DNA from: Alphaproteobacteria bacterium
GTDB taxonomy: Bacteria; Pseudomonadota; Alphaproteobacteria; Micavibrionales; Micavibrionaceae
Length of the DNA: 64,000 nt
Assembly: GCA_030424975.1 (NCBI GenBank)
Contig: JAUHVY010000001.1
Location: forward strand, 741,093 to 805,092
Direction: 5' to 3'
A program made the translations under genes and the position numbers. A model generated the notes under the pieces. The model had not been told where the DNA came from and did not search any database. It saw nothing but the letters and a program-made list of their open reading frames with translations. Below are positions 29,425-40,660 of this stretch, piece after piece (position 1 is the first letter of the stretch; each line of letters opens with the position of its first letter).

Positions 29425-29490
29425 AAAACAAATTTTGCACAACAGCAATCGTAGTGTATATCTAGGCGTATTAAAATTTAGGCAGAACGA

Positions 29491-31977
29491 ATGACAGAAA
29501 AAAAAGAAAAAGACAACGAAGAGAAATCAGAGAAAAAAACGCTCAGCCTTTCAGGTAAGACGCTTAGCCTGAAGGCAGGTGGTGGTTCTTCGCGTGGCTC
29601 CGGTTCCAATGTTACAACTGTACAGGTTCGTCGCAAGCGTACAACGTCATCCAAAAATACGGATGACAACAATAATGATGAAAACCTAACATCGAGTGAA
29701 AAAAATGCACGTGCCCGCGCTTTGGAAGCCGCGTTGAAAGGTGATGCAAAGAAAAAAGCATTACCGAAGCGTCGTGTTATGACACTAGAGGATAAAAAAG
29801 CTGCAGAAGCGAAAGAAGAAGAAGAACGCAAAGCGCGCGAAGAAGCAAAGCGCGCCAAAGAAGAAGCGCTAAAAGAAGCGGAAAAGCCTGCACAAACACA
29901 ATCTAAAGAAGATGATGCGGATGTAAACGCGCCTCCAGCATTAAAAGAAGACACACGCCGTGTTAAGAACTTTTCTGATGATGGTGACGATTCAAAAGAA
30001 ACGGAAAGTGTTCGCGACAAACTTAAGAAAGGCGCCGCAAAGCCATCACGCAATACCGGTGACCGCCGTGGTGGTCGTATCACAGTTACGCAAGCGCTAA
30101 ACCGTGATTATGAACGTGACCGTGGGCCGAGCCTTGCCGCACAAAAGAGAGCACGTGAAAAGGCTCGTCTTGCTGCGCAACCTTTTCAAGAGCCGACCCA
30201 AAAGGCCGTGCGTGATGTTGTTGTACCTGAAACGATCACTGTGCAGGAATTATCAAACCGTATGGCGGAACCGGGTAAAGATGTTATTAAGGCCCTTATG
30301 AAAATGGGTGTTATGGCAACGGGGTCACAAATCATTGATGCAGATACAGCTGAGCTGCTCGTTGAAGAATTTGGTCACAAAATCCGTCGTGTTACTGATG
30401 CTGACGTTGAAATCGGTCTTGACGATCATGAGGATCTAGCAGAAGAGCTACAACCTCGTCCACCGGTTGTAACAATCATGGGTCACGTTGACCACGGTAA
30501 GACATCACTATTGGATGCATTGCGTTCAACAGATGTTGTTGCAGGTGAAGCTGGTGGTATTACACAGCATATCGGTGCATATCAGGTAAACTTGTCATCA
30601 GGTGAGCGTATCACCTTCCTTGACACGCCCGGTCACGCCGCTTTTACCGAAATGCGTGCACGTGGTGCAAACGTTACGGATATCGTAGTTATCGTCGTTG
30701 CGGCAAACGACTCTATTATGCCACAAACAATCGAAGCTATTAGCCACGCTAAAGCAGCCGGCGTTCCTATTATTATCGCGGTAAACAAAATTGACCTGCC
30801 TGATGCAAATCCGAATAAAGTGAAGCAAGACCTGTTGCAGCACGAAATCGTGATTGAAGATATGGGCGGGGATGTTCAGTGCGTCGAAATTTCAGCCAAG
30901 CAAAAACTTAACCTTGATAAGCTGGAAGAGGCAATTCTTCTTCAAGCTGAGATTTTGGAACTGACCGCTAACCCACATCGTGAAGCGCAAGGTTTTGTCG
31001 TTGAATCAAAAATGGAAAAAGGCCGTGGCTCTGTTGCGACTGTATTGATCCAAAAAGGTACGCTGAAAATCGGTCACATCTTTGTTGTCGGTGCCACTTA
31101 CGGTAAAGTACGTGCCCTTATTGATGATAAAGGCCGAAACATCAAAGAAGCAATCCCAGGGCAACCGGTTGAGGTTTTAGGTGCAGATAATACACCTTCG
31201 GCCGGGGATATTTTCAACGTCACAAAAGACGAAGCAAAAGCCCGTGAGATTGCCGAATACCGTGAACGTAAAGCCAAGGAATTGGCAGCAGCTAATGCGG
31301 TTAAAGGTCGTACAACAATGGAACAACTTCTTCTACAACGTGAAGAAGGTGAAAAAACCAAGTTGCCTGTTATTATTCGCGCAGATGTTCATGGTTCCAT
31401 CGAAGCGATTTCCGGTTCATTGCACAAAATGACGGAAGAGAATGCAGATGTAGAAGTACAAATCTTGCACACAGGTGTTGGTGGTATTACCGAATCTGAC
31501 GTTATTCTTGCACATGCGTCCGGCGCATTAATTATCGGGTTTAACGTACGTGCAAACGCACAGGCACGCGATCTTGCATCACGCGATGGTGTTGAAGTTC
31601 GTTACTACAACATCATCTACAACGTCATTGATGACGCAAAAGCAATCCTAAGCGGTATGCTTGCACCGACGATCCGCGAGGAATATATCGGTCAGGCCGA
31701 AATCAAGCAGGTCTTCAACATTACCAAAGTTGGTAAAGTTGCCGGTTGTGAGGTCATCGAAGGTTCCGTTAAGCGTGGTTCGAAGGTACGTTTGTTGCGT
31801 GATAACGTAGTTATCCACGAAGGTATGCTGAAAACCCTAAAACGCTTCCAAGAAGAAGTCAAAGACGTCAAGCAGGGTCAGGAATGTGGTATGGCATTTG
31901 AAAGCTATGATGACATCAAAGACGGCGATATCATTGAATGTTTCGAGGTTATCGAAGAAGAACGCGTGATCGAGTAA
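29491..31977 (+). CDS. infB: Translation initiation factor IF-2
   Basis: Charged N-terminus; GTPase motifs [37 protein letters not shown]. Confidence 0.97.
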   Translation: MTEKKEKDNEEKSEKKTLSLSGKTLSLKAGGGSSRGSGSNVTTVQVRRKRTTSSKNTDDNNNDENLTSSEKNARARALEAALKGDAKKKALPKRRVMTLEDKKAAEAKEEEERKAREEAKRAKEEALKEAEKPAQTQSKEDDADVNAPPALKEDTRRVKNFSDDGDDSKETESVRDKLKKGAAKPSRNTGDRRGGRITVTQALNRDYERDRGPSLAAQKRAREKARLAAQPFQEPTQKAVRDVVVPETITVQELSNRMAEPGKDVIKALMKMGVMATGSQIIDADTAELLVEEFGHKIRRVTDADVEIGLDDHEDLAEELQPRPPVVTIMGHVDHGKTSLLDALRSTDVVAGEAGGITQHIGAYQVNLSSGERITFLDTPGHAAFTEMRARGANVTDIVVIVVAANDSIMPQTIEAISHAKAAGVPIIIAVNKIDLPDANPNKVKQDLLQHEIVIEDMGGDVQCVEISAKQKLNLDKLEEAILLQAEILELTANPHREAQGFVVESKMEKGRGSVATVLIQKGTLKIGHIFVVGATYGKVRALIDDKGRNIKEAIPGQPVEVLGADNTPSAGDIFNVTKDEAKAREIAEYRERKAKELAAANAVKGRTTMEQLLLQREEGEKTKLPVIIRADVHGSIEAISGSLHKMTEENADVEVQILHTGVGGITESDVILAHASGALIIGFNVRANAQARDLASRDGVEVRYYNIIYNVIDDAKAILSGMLAPTIREEYIGQAEIKQVFNITKVGKVAGCEVIEGSVKRGSKVRLLRDNVVIHEGMLKTLKRFQEEVKDVKQGQECGMAFESYDDIKDGDIIECFEVIEEERVIE

Positions 31978-32003
31978 TTTTTTAGCGAAAGATAGAAATT
32001 ATT

Positions 32004-32378
32004 ATGAAGAATATTTTTATTTTAGTATGTCTGTTTGGGCTTACTTCCTGCGCATCAATCGTTTCGGGTGACAAGCAAATTATATCTGTAGAAACACCTG
32101 ATTGTGAAAGTGCAAAATGTAAGCTAACTAATGAGCAAGGCACCTATTACCTTTCAGAAACTCCAGGAACAGTAACAATAAATAGATCAGCAAGCCCTAT
32201 TTTCCTTGAGTGTAGTAAAGGTGAATTTAAGGAAACGAACACTGTTGAAAGCGGTACAAAAGCAATGGCATTCGGCAATATTTTAGCAGGTGGAGTCATT
32301 GGCGCTGCTGTTGATATGGGTACAGGTGCGGCTTATGTATATCCCGATGTTTTTGTTAACCCTCTGGTCTGTAAGTAA
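32004..32378 (+). CDS. Small lipoprotein
   Basis: Lipobox LTSC in MKNIFILVCLFGLTSCASIVSG; Gly-rich hydrophobic stretch FGNILAGGVIGAAVDMGTGAAYVYP. Confidence 0.8.
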   Translation: MKNIFILVCLFGLTSCASIVSGDKQIISVETPDCESAKCKLTNEQGTYYLSETPGTVTINRSASPIFLECSKGEFKETNTVESGTKAMAFGNILAGGVIGAAVDMGTGAAYVYPDVFVNPLVCK

Positions 32379-32387
32379 AATTTATCA

Positions 32388-32798
32388 ATGAAACATCATA
32401 GAAGCAAAAACAGCGAACCGTCGCAAAGACAACGACGTGTGGGAGAGCAGATTCGACATATAATCTCCGACACGTTGCAACGCGGTCATTTCGATAGTGA
32501 GCTTTTGCTGAATAAATCAAACACGATTATCGTATCAGAGGTTCGCCCATCCCCTGACCTGAAACATGCACGTGCTTATGTTATGTCACTCAATGGTGAG
32601 AACCTTGATGAGCTTCTTCTTGATTTGAATGAAAACTCTCATGTTTTTCAAAAAGATATATCACGCGGTACGAATCTGAAATTTACCCCGCGCGTTAAGT
32701 TCGTAACCGATACATCCTTTGATGAAGCGCAGCATATCGAAAGTCTTCTTCGTGGTATTCATATCCCTGATGAAAACGGCGATAGCGAAGAGGAATAA
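32388..32798 (+). CDS. rbfA: 30S ribosome-binding factor
   Basis: SQRQRRVGEQIRHIISDTLQRG, VSEVRPSPDLKHARAYVMSL. Confidence 0.93.
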   Translation: MKHHRSKNSEPSQRQRRVGEQIRHIISDTLQRGHFDSELLLNKSNTIIVSEVRPSPDLKHARAYVMSLNGENLDELLLDLNENSHVFQKDISRGTNLKFTPRVKFVTDTSFDEAQHIESLLRGIHIPDENGDSEEE

Positions 32799-32803
32799 GC
32801 AAT

Positions 32804-33745
32804 ATGGGCAGGCGTAACAAAAAAGGTGATCCCGTTCATGGTTGGATCAACCTTGATAAACCGCTTGGCATGACGTCAACACAAGCTGTAGGCAAAGTGC
32901 GCAGATTATTAAATGCCCAAAAAGTCGGCCATGCGGGAACACTTGATCCACTTGCGAGTGGTATCCTGCCTATTGCACTTGGCGAGGCTACAAAAACAAT
33001 TCCCTTTGTTCAGGATGATATCAAGACATACGAATTCACCGTTATATGGGGTGAACAGCGCGACACCGACGATGCCGAAGGTGATGTCATCGATACATCA
33101 GACACACGCCCGAGCGAATGCGAGATAAAAGAAATTTTGCCATCATTCACCGGCGAGATTGAACAAACTCCACCACGTTTTTCCGCCATTAAAATTAACG
33201 GTCAACGTGCATACGACCTTGCACGAGACGGTAAAGACGTTGAGATAAAAAGTCGTCATGTATATATTGCAGAGCTTGCCCTCCTCTCTACCGAACAGGA
33301 TAAAGCCCATTTCGTTATGACCTGTGGCAAGGGCACATATGTTCGCTCTCTTGGTCGTGATATGGCCCTAAAACTAGGGACGGTTGGTTATATTGGTGCG
33401 CTAAGACGCATAAAAGTCGGCTGTTTCACGCAGGATAATGCGATTTCACTGGACAATTTAGAAAAGATGGACTACGTTTCCGCCCGTAACGAAGCTTTGT
33501 TGCCTTTGCAGACCGTGCTGGACGATATCCCGGCTCTGGCCTTGACGGAGGAAGAAACATCAAAACTTCGACACGGACAAAGCCTAGGTTTCACGTCCCG
33601 CCCCGATTTTACGCGTTTGCAAAATGTCGGACTAGGGACAAAAGAATGCCAAACAGCTTTGGTTTGTTTTCAAAATGAACCCGTCGCCCTTGTGGATCAG
33701 GTTCGTGCAGAAATTAAGCCGGTGCGTGTATTTAACTTGAAATGA
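32804..33745 (+). CDS. truB: tRNA pseudouridine(55) synthase
   Basis: GWINLDKPLGMTSTQAV, GHAGTLDPLASGILPIALGEATK, GTYVRSLGRD. Confidence 0.96.
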   Translation: MGRRNKKGDPVHGWINLDKPLGMTSTQAVGKVRRLLNAQKVGHAGTLDPLASGILPIALGEATKTIPFVQDDIKTYEFTVIWGEQRDTDDAEGDVIDTSDTRPSECEIKEILPSFTGEIEQTPPRFSAIKINGQRAYDLARDGKDVEIKSRHVYIAELALLSTEQDKAHFVMTCGKGTYVRSLGRDMALKLGTVGYIGALRRIKVGCFTQDNAISLDNLEKMDYVSARNEALLPLQTVLDDIPALALTEEETSKLRHGQSLGFTSRPDFTRLQNVGLGTKECQTALVCFQNEPVALVDQVRAEIKPVRVFNLK

Positions 33746-33765
33746 TATTGTAAAAGGAAAAAACA

Positions 33766-34035
33766 ATGGTAATGAACGCTGACAAAAAAGCATCAGTAAT
33801 TAAAGAATTCGCAACTGGCAAAGGTGACACAGGTTCACCTGAAGTACAGGTTGCTATTTTGACAAACCGTATTGAGGAATTGTCACAACACATGCAAGTG
33901 CACAAGAAAGACTTCCACAGCCGTCGTGGTCTTTTGGCCATGGTTGCAAAGCGTCGTAAGCTTCTTGACTACCTAAAGCGTAACGATGAAGAGCGCTATC
34001 AGAAGCTTATTAAAGCTCTTGGTATCCGTCGTTAA
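33766..34035 (+). CDS. rpsO: 30S ribosomal protein S15
   Basis: 89 aa; [51 protein letters not shown]. Confidence 0.98.
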   Translation: MVMNADKKASVIKEFATGKGDTGSPEVQVAILTNRIEELSQHMQVHKKDFHSRRGLLAMVAKRRKLLDYLKRNDEERYQKLIKALGIRR

Positions 34036-34060
34036 TCACGTATGTGAGATAGAATTTACA

Positions 34061-34089
34061 AAAGGCAGGGATTGTTTCCTGCCTTTTTT
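34061..34089 (+). terminator. Intrinsic terminator after rpsO
   Basis: AAAGGCAGG-GATTGTTT-CCTGCCTTTTTT. Confidence 0.88.
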
Positions 34090-34105
34090 ATTTACTGGAT
34101 ATTCT

Positions 34106-34813
34106 CTAAGTATACATATAGCCGAGCATACCAACCATAAAGCCTAGTACAGCCCCCATGGGCGGTAGCCAAGCATTTTCAATTGGTACTTTTGGTGCGA
34201 CATCCTGAAAAACAAGATATAAAATTCCACCACCACAAAATGTCATCATCATTCCCATTGTCAGGTGGTTATCTTTGAGCAAGAACGCACCGAGTAAAAC
34301 ATAAATGGGCCCGGATATCCCGATAAGCAGAAATTTAGCCAGTAATTTCTTGTGGCTTTGGCTATCACTTTCATCCTTCATTTCCAAAAAAGCCGCATAC
34401 CCTTCAGGCAAATTTTGTGCGGCAATTATAATGGCTAAAAATAATGCCTTTTTAAAATCTTCCAGTATGACAACACCCAGCACCATGGCCTCTGGAATAA
34501 AGTCCATCATCATCGCAATAAGTTGCGAGATTTGCGTTCCTGATTTTTTGAGGAAATAATCCAAGGCCATCATCGACAGACCGCCAAGAAAGAAAGTAAG
34601 AAGCACACTGTATGGTGGCTGGTGTTTAACACCATCAACAACAAGAACAAGTGCTACGGCACTTAGCAAAGCACCGCCACCAAAGGCGATAATCCCGTGC
34701 TTAATTTCTTGTTCAACCCACCGTTTTTCACCAAAACTTATCGAGGATAAAAAACCGCCTAGCGTAATACTTAAACCCGCGAGCAGCGATAACAAAATCC
34801 CTGCAAGCATCAT
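34106..34813 (-). CDS. ZIP-family metal transporter
   Basis: GGALLSAVALVLV, DFIPEAMVLGVVI, AAQNLPEGYAAF TM motifs. Confidence 0.85.
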   Translation of the reverse strand: MMLAGILLSLLAGLSITLGGFLSSISFGEKRWVEQEIKHGIIAFGGGALLSAVALVLVVDGVKHQPPYSVLLTFFLGGLSMMALDYFLKKSGTQISQLIAMMMDFIPEAMVLGVVILEDFKKALFLAIIIAAQNLPEGYAAFLEMKDESDSQSHKKLLAKFLLIGISGPIYVLLGAFLLKDNHLTMGMMMTFCGGGILYLVFQDVAPKVPIENAWLPPMGAVLGFMVGMLGYMYT

Positions 34814-36339
34814 GATGCGATGACCTCTCCGTCCATATCAGCTGGTTGCGGAAGGCCAAGGAAATGAAGCATCGTAGGCGCAATGTCAGCAAGCTTACCT
34901 TCACGCAAATTCACATCACCTGCACCAATAACAATGAATGGCACAGGGTTTAGCGTATGCGCTGTATGCGGACCGTTCGTTTTCGGGTCAAACATTTGAT
35001 CTGCATTACCGTGATCCGCCGTAACAATCAAGACTCCACCTTTTTCCAGCACCAGCGCCTGTAGCTTGCATAGCGTGCTATCAACACTTTCAGCTGCTTT
35101 GCGCGCGGCCTCAACTGATCCCGTGTGGCCAACCATATCTGTATTGGCAAAATTCACGATCACAACATCATGCTCATCTTTTTCGACGACCGATAATAGT
35201 TTCTCTGATAATTCAGGCGCACTCATTTCAGGCTGCAAGTCATATGTAGCAACTTTTGGTGATGCGACTAAAATGCGATCTTCACCTTCAAACGGCTCTT
35301 CACGACCACAATTAAAGAAGAACGTAACATGCGGGTATTTCTCTGTTTCCGCCATACGCATTTGTTTCAACCCCTTCGCGGACAGAACTTCACCAAGGAT
35401 ATTTTTATGCTCAATCGGCAAGAATAATATATCCATGAGCGGGTTAAGCTCATCTGAATACTCAACCATACCTAAGGCCTTTGAAATATTCGGCGCGCCA
35501 CCATCACGATCAAACCCGTCAAAACCATCTACGAGCATGGCTTGCAATAATTCACGCGCACGGTCATTGCGGAAATTGGCAAAAATTATGGCATCACCAT
35601 CATTAAAACCGCTATACCCGTTTAAAATGACAGGCTCAAGAAACTCGTCTGTTATTCCCGCCGCGTAGCTGTCGGCCATTGCCTGCGTCGCATCATCCGA
35701 AGGCGTGCCCTTCGCATGTATAATTGCGTCATAAGATTTTTGTACACGTTCCCAACGTTTATCACGATCCATTGCAAAATAACGACCACATAATGTCGAT
35801 AGCGCGACACTATCGAATGCGGAAATTGCATCTTGCGTAGCCTTTATAAAGGCTTTTCCACTTTGTGGTGAGCAATCACGCCCATCAGTAAAGGCGTGGA
35901 TATGGGTTTTTATACCCTCTTCGCCCGTAATCTTGGCAAGACCAATAATATGATCCATGTGCGCATGCACGCCGCCATCGGAAACAAGCCCCATAATATG
36001 CACTGCCTTGCCGTTTTGTTTGAGATCACGGATAAGGTTTTGTATAGCCACTAAATCCTTTACCGTATCATTTACAAATGCCTTGGTGATACGCGGTAAG
36101 AATTGCATAACAACGCGTCCCGCGCCTATATTCATATGACCCACCTCGGAATTCCCCATCTGCCCTTCCGGCAATCCGACTTGCCCGCCAAAGGTGGTAA
36201 GGGTCGTATTCGGGTATTCACGCATCATCGTGTCATAACAAGGTGTATCAGCACTTGCGATGGCATCGTATTCCCCACCATCACCAATACCCCAGCCATC
36301 TAGAATGCATAAAACTACTGGTCGTTTATTCAAGGTCAT
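34810..36339 (-). CDS. gpmI: 2,3-bisphosphoglycerate-independent phosphoglycerate mutase
   Basis: MTLNKRPVVLCILDGWGIG, MGNSEVGHMNIGAGRVV, VNFANTDMVGHTG, TADHGNADQM; start chosen at 36339 (track 36438). Confidence 0.95.
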   Translation of the reverse strand: MTLNKRPVVLCILDGWGIGDGGEYDAIASADTPCYDTMMREYPNTTLTTFGGQVGLPEGQMGNSEVGHMNIGAGRVVMQFLPRITKAFVNDTVKDLVAIQNLIRDLKQNGKAVHIMGLVSDGGVHAHMDHIIGLAKITGEEGIKTHIHAFTDGRDCSPQSGKAFIKATQDAISAFDSVALSTLCGRYFAMDRDKRWERVQKSYDAIIHAKGTPSDDATQAMADSYAAGITDEFLEPVILNGYSGFNDGDAIIFANFRNDRARELLQAMLVDGFDGFDRDGGAPNISKALGMVEYSDELNPLMDILFLPIEHKNILGEVLSAKGLKQMRMAETEKYPHVTFFFNCGREEPFEGEDRILVASPKVATYDLQPEMSAPELSEKLLSVVEKDEHDVVIVNFANTDMVGHTGSVEAARKAAESVDSTLCKLQALVLEKGGVLIVTADHGNADQMFDPKTNGPHTAHTLNPVPFIVIGAGDVNLREGKLADIAPTMLHFLGLPQPADMDGEVIAS

Positions 36340-36577
36340 TGATCGTCTTTCTTCATATTCTCTTTGACATTTGCGGCGGATAATGCCATGTCTATACACG
36401 TTTGCAAAGCTTAATTTGGCTTGGCATCCGGTTGACAATTAAGGGCAGAAGCTTTCTGCTTTTAACAGTCCGCCGATGACCTCCCCCGAACTATAGCTTT
36501 CAACAAAGTAGAGTTATCTCTTTCGTGCATACGAAGGGGGTAGTAATCGTTTTTAAAACTAAGGAAACAAATATAAT

Positions 36578-38713
36578 ATGTTTAATGTTTACAAAAAAGA
36601 AATTGATTTTGCAGGTAAAACGCTAACGCTGGAAACCGGTAAAGTCGCACGTCAAGCCGATGGTGCCGTGTTGGCAACTATGGGTGAAACAACAGTATTA
36701 TGTGCCGTAACAGGCTCTAAATCAGTCCGCGAAGGACAAGACTTTTTCCCTCTTTCCGTTCACTATCAGGAAAAGACATATTCCGCAGGTAAAATCCCCG
36801 GTGGCTTCTTCAAACGTGAAGGCCGCCCGAGCGAGAAAGAAACACTGACATCACGTCTTATTGACCGTCCGATCCGCCCACTATTCCCAAAGGGCTTTTT
36901 GAACGAAGTTCAGGTTGTTGCAACTGTTATCTCTCATGATCTTGAAAATGATCCTGATATTGTTGCTATGGTTGGTTGTTCTGCTGCGCTTACAATATCA
37001 GGCATTCCCTTCATGGGCCCGATCGGTGGTGCGCGCGTATCATACAAAGACGGCGAATACATCGTTAACCCATCTATGCAAGATATCGCAGATTTGGATC
37101 TTGACCTTGTTGTTGCAGGTACACAAGAAGGCGTTTTGATGGTTGAATCAGAAGCGTCTGAGCTTTCAGAAGAAATCATGCTTAGCGCTGTTAATGCAGG
37201 TCACGAAGCATATCAAAGCGTTATCAACGGCATTATTGACCTTGCCGAAATGTGCGCAAAAGATATGTGGGAAATCACAGAAACACCTGAAAACATCACA
37301 AACATGGCGAAATCTTTGAAGGAGAAATATGCATCTGATGTTGAAAAAGCATACAGCATTACAGACAAGCTAGAGCGTCAGAACGCAGTCGGTGAAGTAC
37401 GTAAAGCTGCTATCGAGGCTTTCCTTGATGAAGAAAACGGCTTGAACGAGGCGGTTATCACATCAAAATTCAAGTCATTAGAAGCAGATGTTGTACGCGG
37501 CGCAATCCTTAAGACAGGCAAGCGTATTGATGAGCGTGACACAAAAACAATCCGTCCGATTGTTTCAGAAGTTGGTGTTCTTCCACGTACACACGGTTCT
37601 TGTTTGTTCACACGTGGTGAAACACAGGCTCTTGTTGTTGCAACACTAGGTACTGGCCAAGATGAGCAAATCATCGATGCACTGGAAGGCGAATACAAAG
37701 AGCGCTTTATGCTGCACTATAACTTCCCTCCATATTCTGTTGGTGAAGCTGGCCGTATGGGTTCTCCGGGTCGTCGTGAAATCGGTCATGGTAAATTGGC
37801 ATGGCGCGCAGTTCACCCACTTCTTCCTACTGCAGAAGAATTCCCATACACAATCCGTTCAGTTTCTGAAATCACAGAAAGTAACGGTTCATCATCTATG
37901 GCTACTGTTTGTGGTACATCACTTGCTTTGATGGATGCAGGTGTTCCATTGAAAAAGCCGGTTGCAGGTATTGCGATGGGCTTGATCAAAGAAGGTGATG
38001 ACTTTGCCGTTCTTTCAGACATTCTTGGTGATGAAGACCACCTAGGTGACATGGACTTCAAAGTTGCAGGTACTGATGCAGGTATTACAGCACTTCAGAT
38101 GGACATCAAGATCACATCGATCACGAAAGAAATCATGGAAGTTGCATTGGAACAGGCAAAAGACGGTCGTATTCATATTCTTTCTGAAATGGCTAAAGCC
38201 CTATCGGAAGCGCGTGGCGAGTTGAATGCAAATGCACCACAGATCGTTTCAATCCAAATCCCGACTGATAAAATCCGTGAAGTTATCGGTACAGGCGGTA
38301 AAGTGATCCGTGAAATCATCGAAGTAACAGAAACGAAAATCGACATTGAAGATGACGGTACAGTTAAAGTTGCTGCGACAAATGCTGATGCTATTGAAAA
38401 AGCTTTGAAAATGATTAAAGACATCACTGATGAGCCGGAAGTTGGTATTGTTTACACTGGTAAAGTTGTAAAATGTGTTGATTTCGGCGCATTCGTTAAC
38501 TTCATGGGTGCACGTGACGGCCTTGTTCACATTTCTGAACTTGCAGATCATCGTGTAGCCAAGACAACTGATGTTATCAACGAAGGTGACGAAGTGAAGG
38601 TTCTTCTGACAGGTATTGATGATCGCGGTAAAGTGAAGCTTTCTATGAAGCGCGTAAATCAAGAAACCGGTGAAATCATCGAAAAAGAAGAGAAAAAAGA
38701 AGCAACTGCTTAA
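36578..38713 (+). CDS. pnp: Polyribonucleotide nucleotidyltransferase
   Basis: [57 protein letters not shown] and S1 C-terminal domains. Confidence 0.98.
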   Translation: MFNVYKKEIDFAGKTLTLETGKVARQADGAVLATMGETTVLCAVTGSKSVREGQDFFPLSVHYQEKTYSAGKIPGGFFKREGRPSEKETLTSRLIDRPIRPLFPKGFLNEVQVVATVISHDLENDPDIVAMVGCSAALTISGIPFMGPIGGARVSYKDGEYIVNPSMQDIADLDLDLVVAGTQEGVLMVESEASELSEEIMLSAVNAGHEAYQSVINGIIDLAEMCAKDMWEITETPENITNMAKSLKEKYASDVEKAYSITDKLERQNAVGEVRKAAIEAFLDEENGLNEAVITSKFKSLEADVVRGAILKTGKRIDERDTKTIRPIVSEVGVLPRTHGSCLFTRGETQALVVATLGTGQDEQIIDALEGEYKERFMLHYNFPPYSVGEAGRMGSPGRREIGHGKLAWRAVHPLLPTAEEFPYTIRSVSEITESNGSSSMATVCGTSLALMDAGVPLKKPVAGIAMGLIKEGDDFAVLSDILGDEDHLGDMDFKVAGTDAGITALQMDIKITSITKEIMEVALEQAKDGRIHILSEMAKALSEARGELNANAPQIVSIQIPTDKIREVIGTGGKVIREIIEVTETKIDIEDDGTVKVAATNADAIEKALKMIKDITDEPEVGIVYTGKVVKCVDFGAFVNFMGARDGLVHISELADHRVAKTTDVINEGDEVKVLLTGIDDRGKVKLSMKRVNQETGEIIEKEEKKEATA

Positions 38714-38738
38714 TTATACCCCTTCCATTCATAATTAT

Positions 38739-38774
38739 AAAAAGCCGGATGATGTGTTCGGCTTTTTTATTTTT
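38739..38774 (+). terminator. Intrinsic terminator after pnp
   Basis: AAAAAGCCG-GATGATGTGTT-CGGCTTTTTTATTTTTT. Confidence 0.85.
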
Positions 38775-38811
38775 TCAAGCATGTTCTTGTTTTTATTGCT
38801 ATAATGGTCAT

Positions 38812-39276
38812 ATGGCTATTTCAACTGCACGACGAAACTTTCGCATTATGCTAGGGATCATGTTAATCATGAGCTTCAGCTTTGCCGCCGTTTCCTCATA
38901 TTTTTATATCTCTGTAAAACAACGTAAAATTAGTATTGTAGAAATCACCCCCGCCTTGTTCCAAATTGATATATACAGTCACTATGCGAAGTCTGTTTTT
39001 CAAGATCAGGAGGGCAAGTACAAAACAGCCAACACCCTCTATCAAAAAGGTTTTTTTAGCAACCAATATCGTCTGGCAGGCATGGACATGATTAAAACTC
39101 TGGCCGATGACGGTCATGCCCCCTCCCAAGTTTTTCAAGGAGATATTTTACTCTATCTAGGACAAGGCCCCAACGATGTAGAAGAAGCCAAAAGTTATTA
39201 TCAAGCGGCAGCAAAACAAAATTACCATCCTGCATACGAAAAACTTTCGAAACTAAAACATATTGATAAAAAATAG
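38812..39276 (+). CDS. Membrane-anchored Sel1/TPR-like repeat protein
   Basis: N-terminal TM then GDILLYLGQGPNDVEEAKSYYQAAAKQNYHPAYEKLSKL, Sel1-like repeat. Confidence 0.65.
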   Translation: MAISTARRNFRIMLGIMLIMSFSFAAVSSYFYISVKQRKISIVEITPALFQIDIYSHYAKSVFQDQEGKYKTANTLYQKGFFSNQYRLAGMDMIKTLADDGHAPSQVFQGDILLYLGQGPNDVEEAKSYYQAAAKQNYHPAYEKLSKLKHIDKK

Positions 39277-39384
39277 CTTATTTATTCTGAGTTTTATTTC
39301 TTATAGGCACTTGATTTTAAATTCAAAATTGTCGACCCTATGAGCAATATTAATTTATTCAGAACAATAATAGGTCGACGCAAA

Positions 39385-40131
39385 ATGTCATTAAAAATCC
39401 CAAAAATCATCGGCCACAGAGGCGCATGTGGTTATGCTCCGGAAAATACGTTAGAAAGCATCCATACTGCGGCGGATATGGGCATTCAATGGGTGGAATT
39501 AGATGTGAAACTAACAAAGGATGAAGTGCCAATTATAATGCACGACGACACATTAGATCGTACAACAAATTCCACTGGTAATGTTGCCGAAAAAACTTAC
39601 CAGGAATTAAAAGAATTAGATGCAGGCAGCTGGTATGCAGACAGTTTTTATGGGGCACATATACCAACATTAGAACAAGCAATAGAGGTCATTATCGATC
39701 GTGGCCTTGGACTTAATCTTGAAATAAAACCTTGCCCAGGCAGAGAAAAATTAACAGCAGAAGTTGCACTAGATCTGCTCTCAACAATTTGGGATGACCA
39801 TGATCGCCTTCTTATTTCTTCATTTCAAAACGTAAGCTTAGAAACAGCGATGGATATTGCCTATGACTGGCATCGTGGGCTATTGATCGGCGAAGAGTTC
39901 CCGGAGAATATTGAGGAATTAATCAAATTTTTTGATGTTTCCTGCGTTAATGTTAATGCAAATACGATCACACGTGAGGAAGTTGAACAGATCATAGAAA
40001 TAGGCATGCCTATCCTTTCCTACACAGTTAATCAACCTGACCAAGCGCGACTACTACAAAGCTGGGGCGTGGATGGGTTCTTCTCTGATACACCTGACGT
40101 TATCCAAGAAAATATCTTTATCGTGCATTAA
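39385..40131 (+). CDS. Glycerophosphodiester phosphodiesterase
   Basis: IIGHRGACGYAPENTLESIHTAADMGIQWVELDVKLTKDEVPIIMHDDTLDRTTN. Confidence 0.95.
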   Translation: MSLKIPKIIGHRGACGYAPENTLESIHTAADMGIQWVELDVKLTKDEVPIIMHDDTLDRTTNSTGNVAEKTYQELKELDAGSWYADSFYGAHIPTLEQAIEVIIDRGLGLNLEIKPCPGREKLTAEVALDLLSTIWDDHDRLLISSFQNVSLETAMDIAYDWHRGLLIGEEFPENIEELIKFFDVSCVNVNANTITREEVEQIIEIGMPILSYTVNQPDQARLLQSWGVDGFFSDTPDVIQENIFIVH

Positions 40132-40188
40132 TATTTTTTTCGCGCTATAGTTAACGTTTATAAATAATTTTATTATACAGTTAATGAT

Positions 40189-40647
40189 ATGGCACAAAAA
40201 TTTAACGACATTTCATACGGACCAGGCCCAATGAGTAACTATGATCAAGTTACAGCAACATTAAAACACGCAATATTTGAACAGGGTATAGAACCAGGTA
40301 AAGCTATTGATGTTATGCGTGAACTGTTTGACGATATTGCCCCTGAAACACGTACAGAGTTTGCAAAACGCCGAGTTCAAGGCACCACACCAACCCTCGA
40401 TGAGTTCCGAATCAATATGGTGTATGGTGGTGATGCTAATCCTAAATCTTGTGAGGCATTGTACAATACGTTAGTACATCTTTCGGCAGGGAAACAAAAC
40501 CAAAGCGATGCGCGCGATGTTTTTGCCAAAGTGAACGATGGTATTGATAAAATCATGGTTGAGTTTAGGGACTATCCGGACCAATTCTTTGACGGATTTG
40601 ATCAGGAAGAACCGCCTGAAGCTCCCTCCCAAGTTTATAGCTTATAA
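40189..40647 (+). CDS. Hypothetical protein
   Basis: 152-aa ORF, no recognised motif. Confidence 0.65.
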   Translation: MAQKFNDISYGPGPMSNYDQVTATLKHAIFEQGIEPGKAIDVMRELFDDIAPETRTEFAKRRVQGTTPTLDEFRINMVYGGDANPKSCEALYNTLVHLSAGKQNQSDARDVFAKVNDGIDKIMVEFRDYPDQFFDGFDQEEPPEAPSQVYSL

Positions 40648-40660
40648 ATAAAAAAGGCGC

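Noticed and set aside
29478-30083. 201-aa minus-strand ORF over infB N-terminus (Ser/Phe/Arg-rich)
   Set aside because: Antisense shadow of the Lys/Glu/Ala-rich infB N-terminal region; low-complexity composition, and infB is certain.
35066-35668. 200-aa plus-strand ORF opposite gpmI
   Set aside because: Antisense to gpmI; no motifs and Ser-rich shadow composition.
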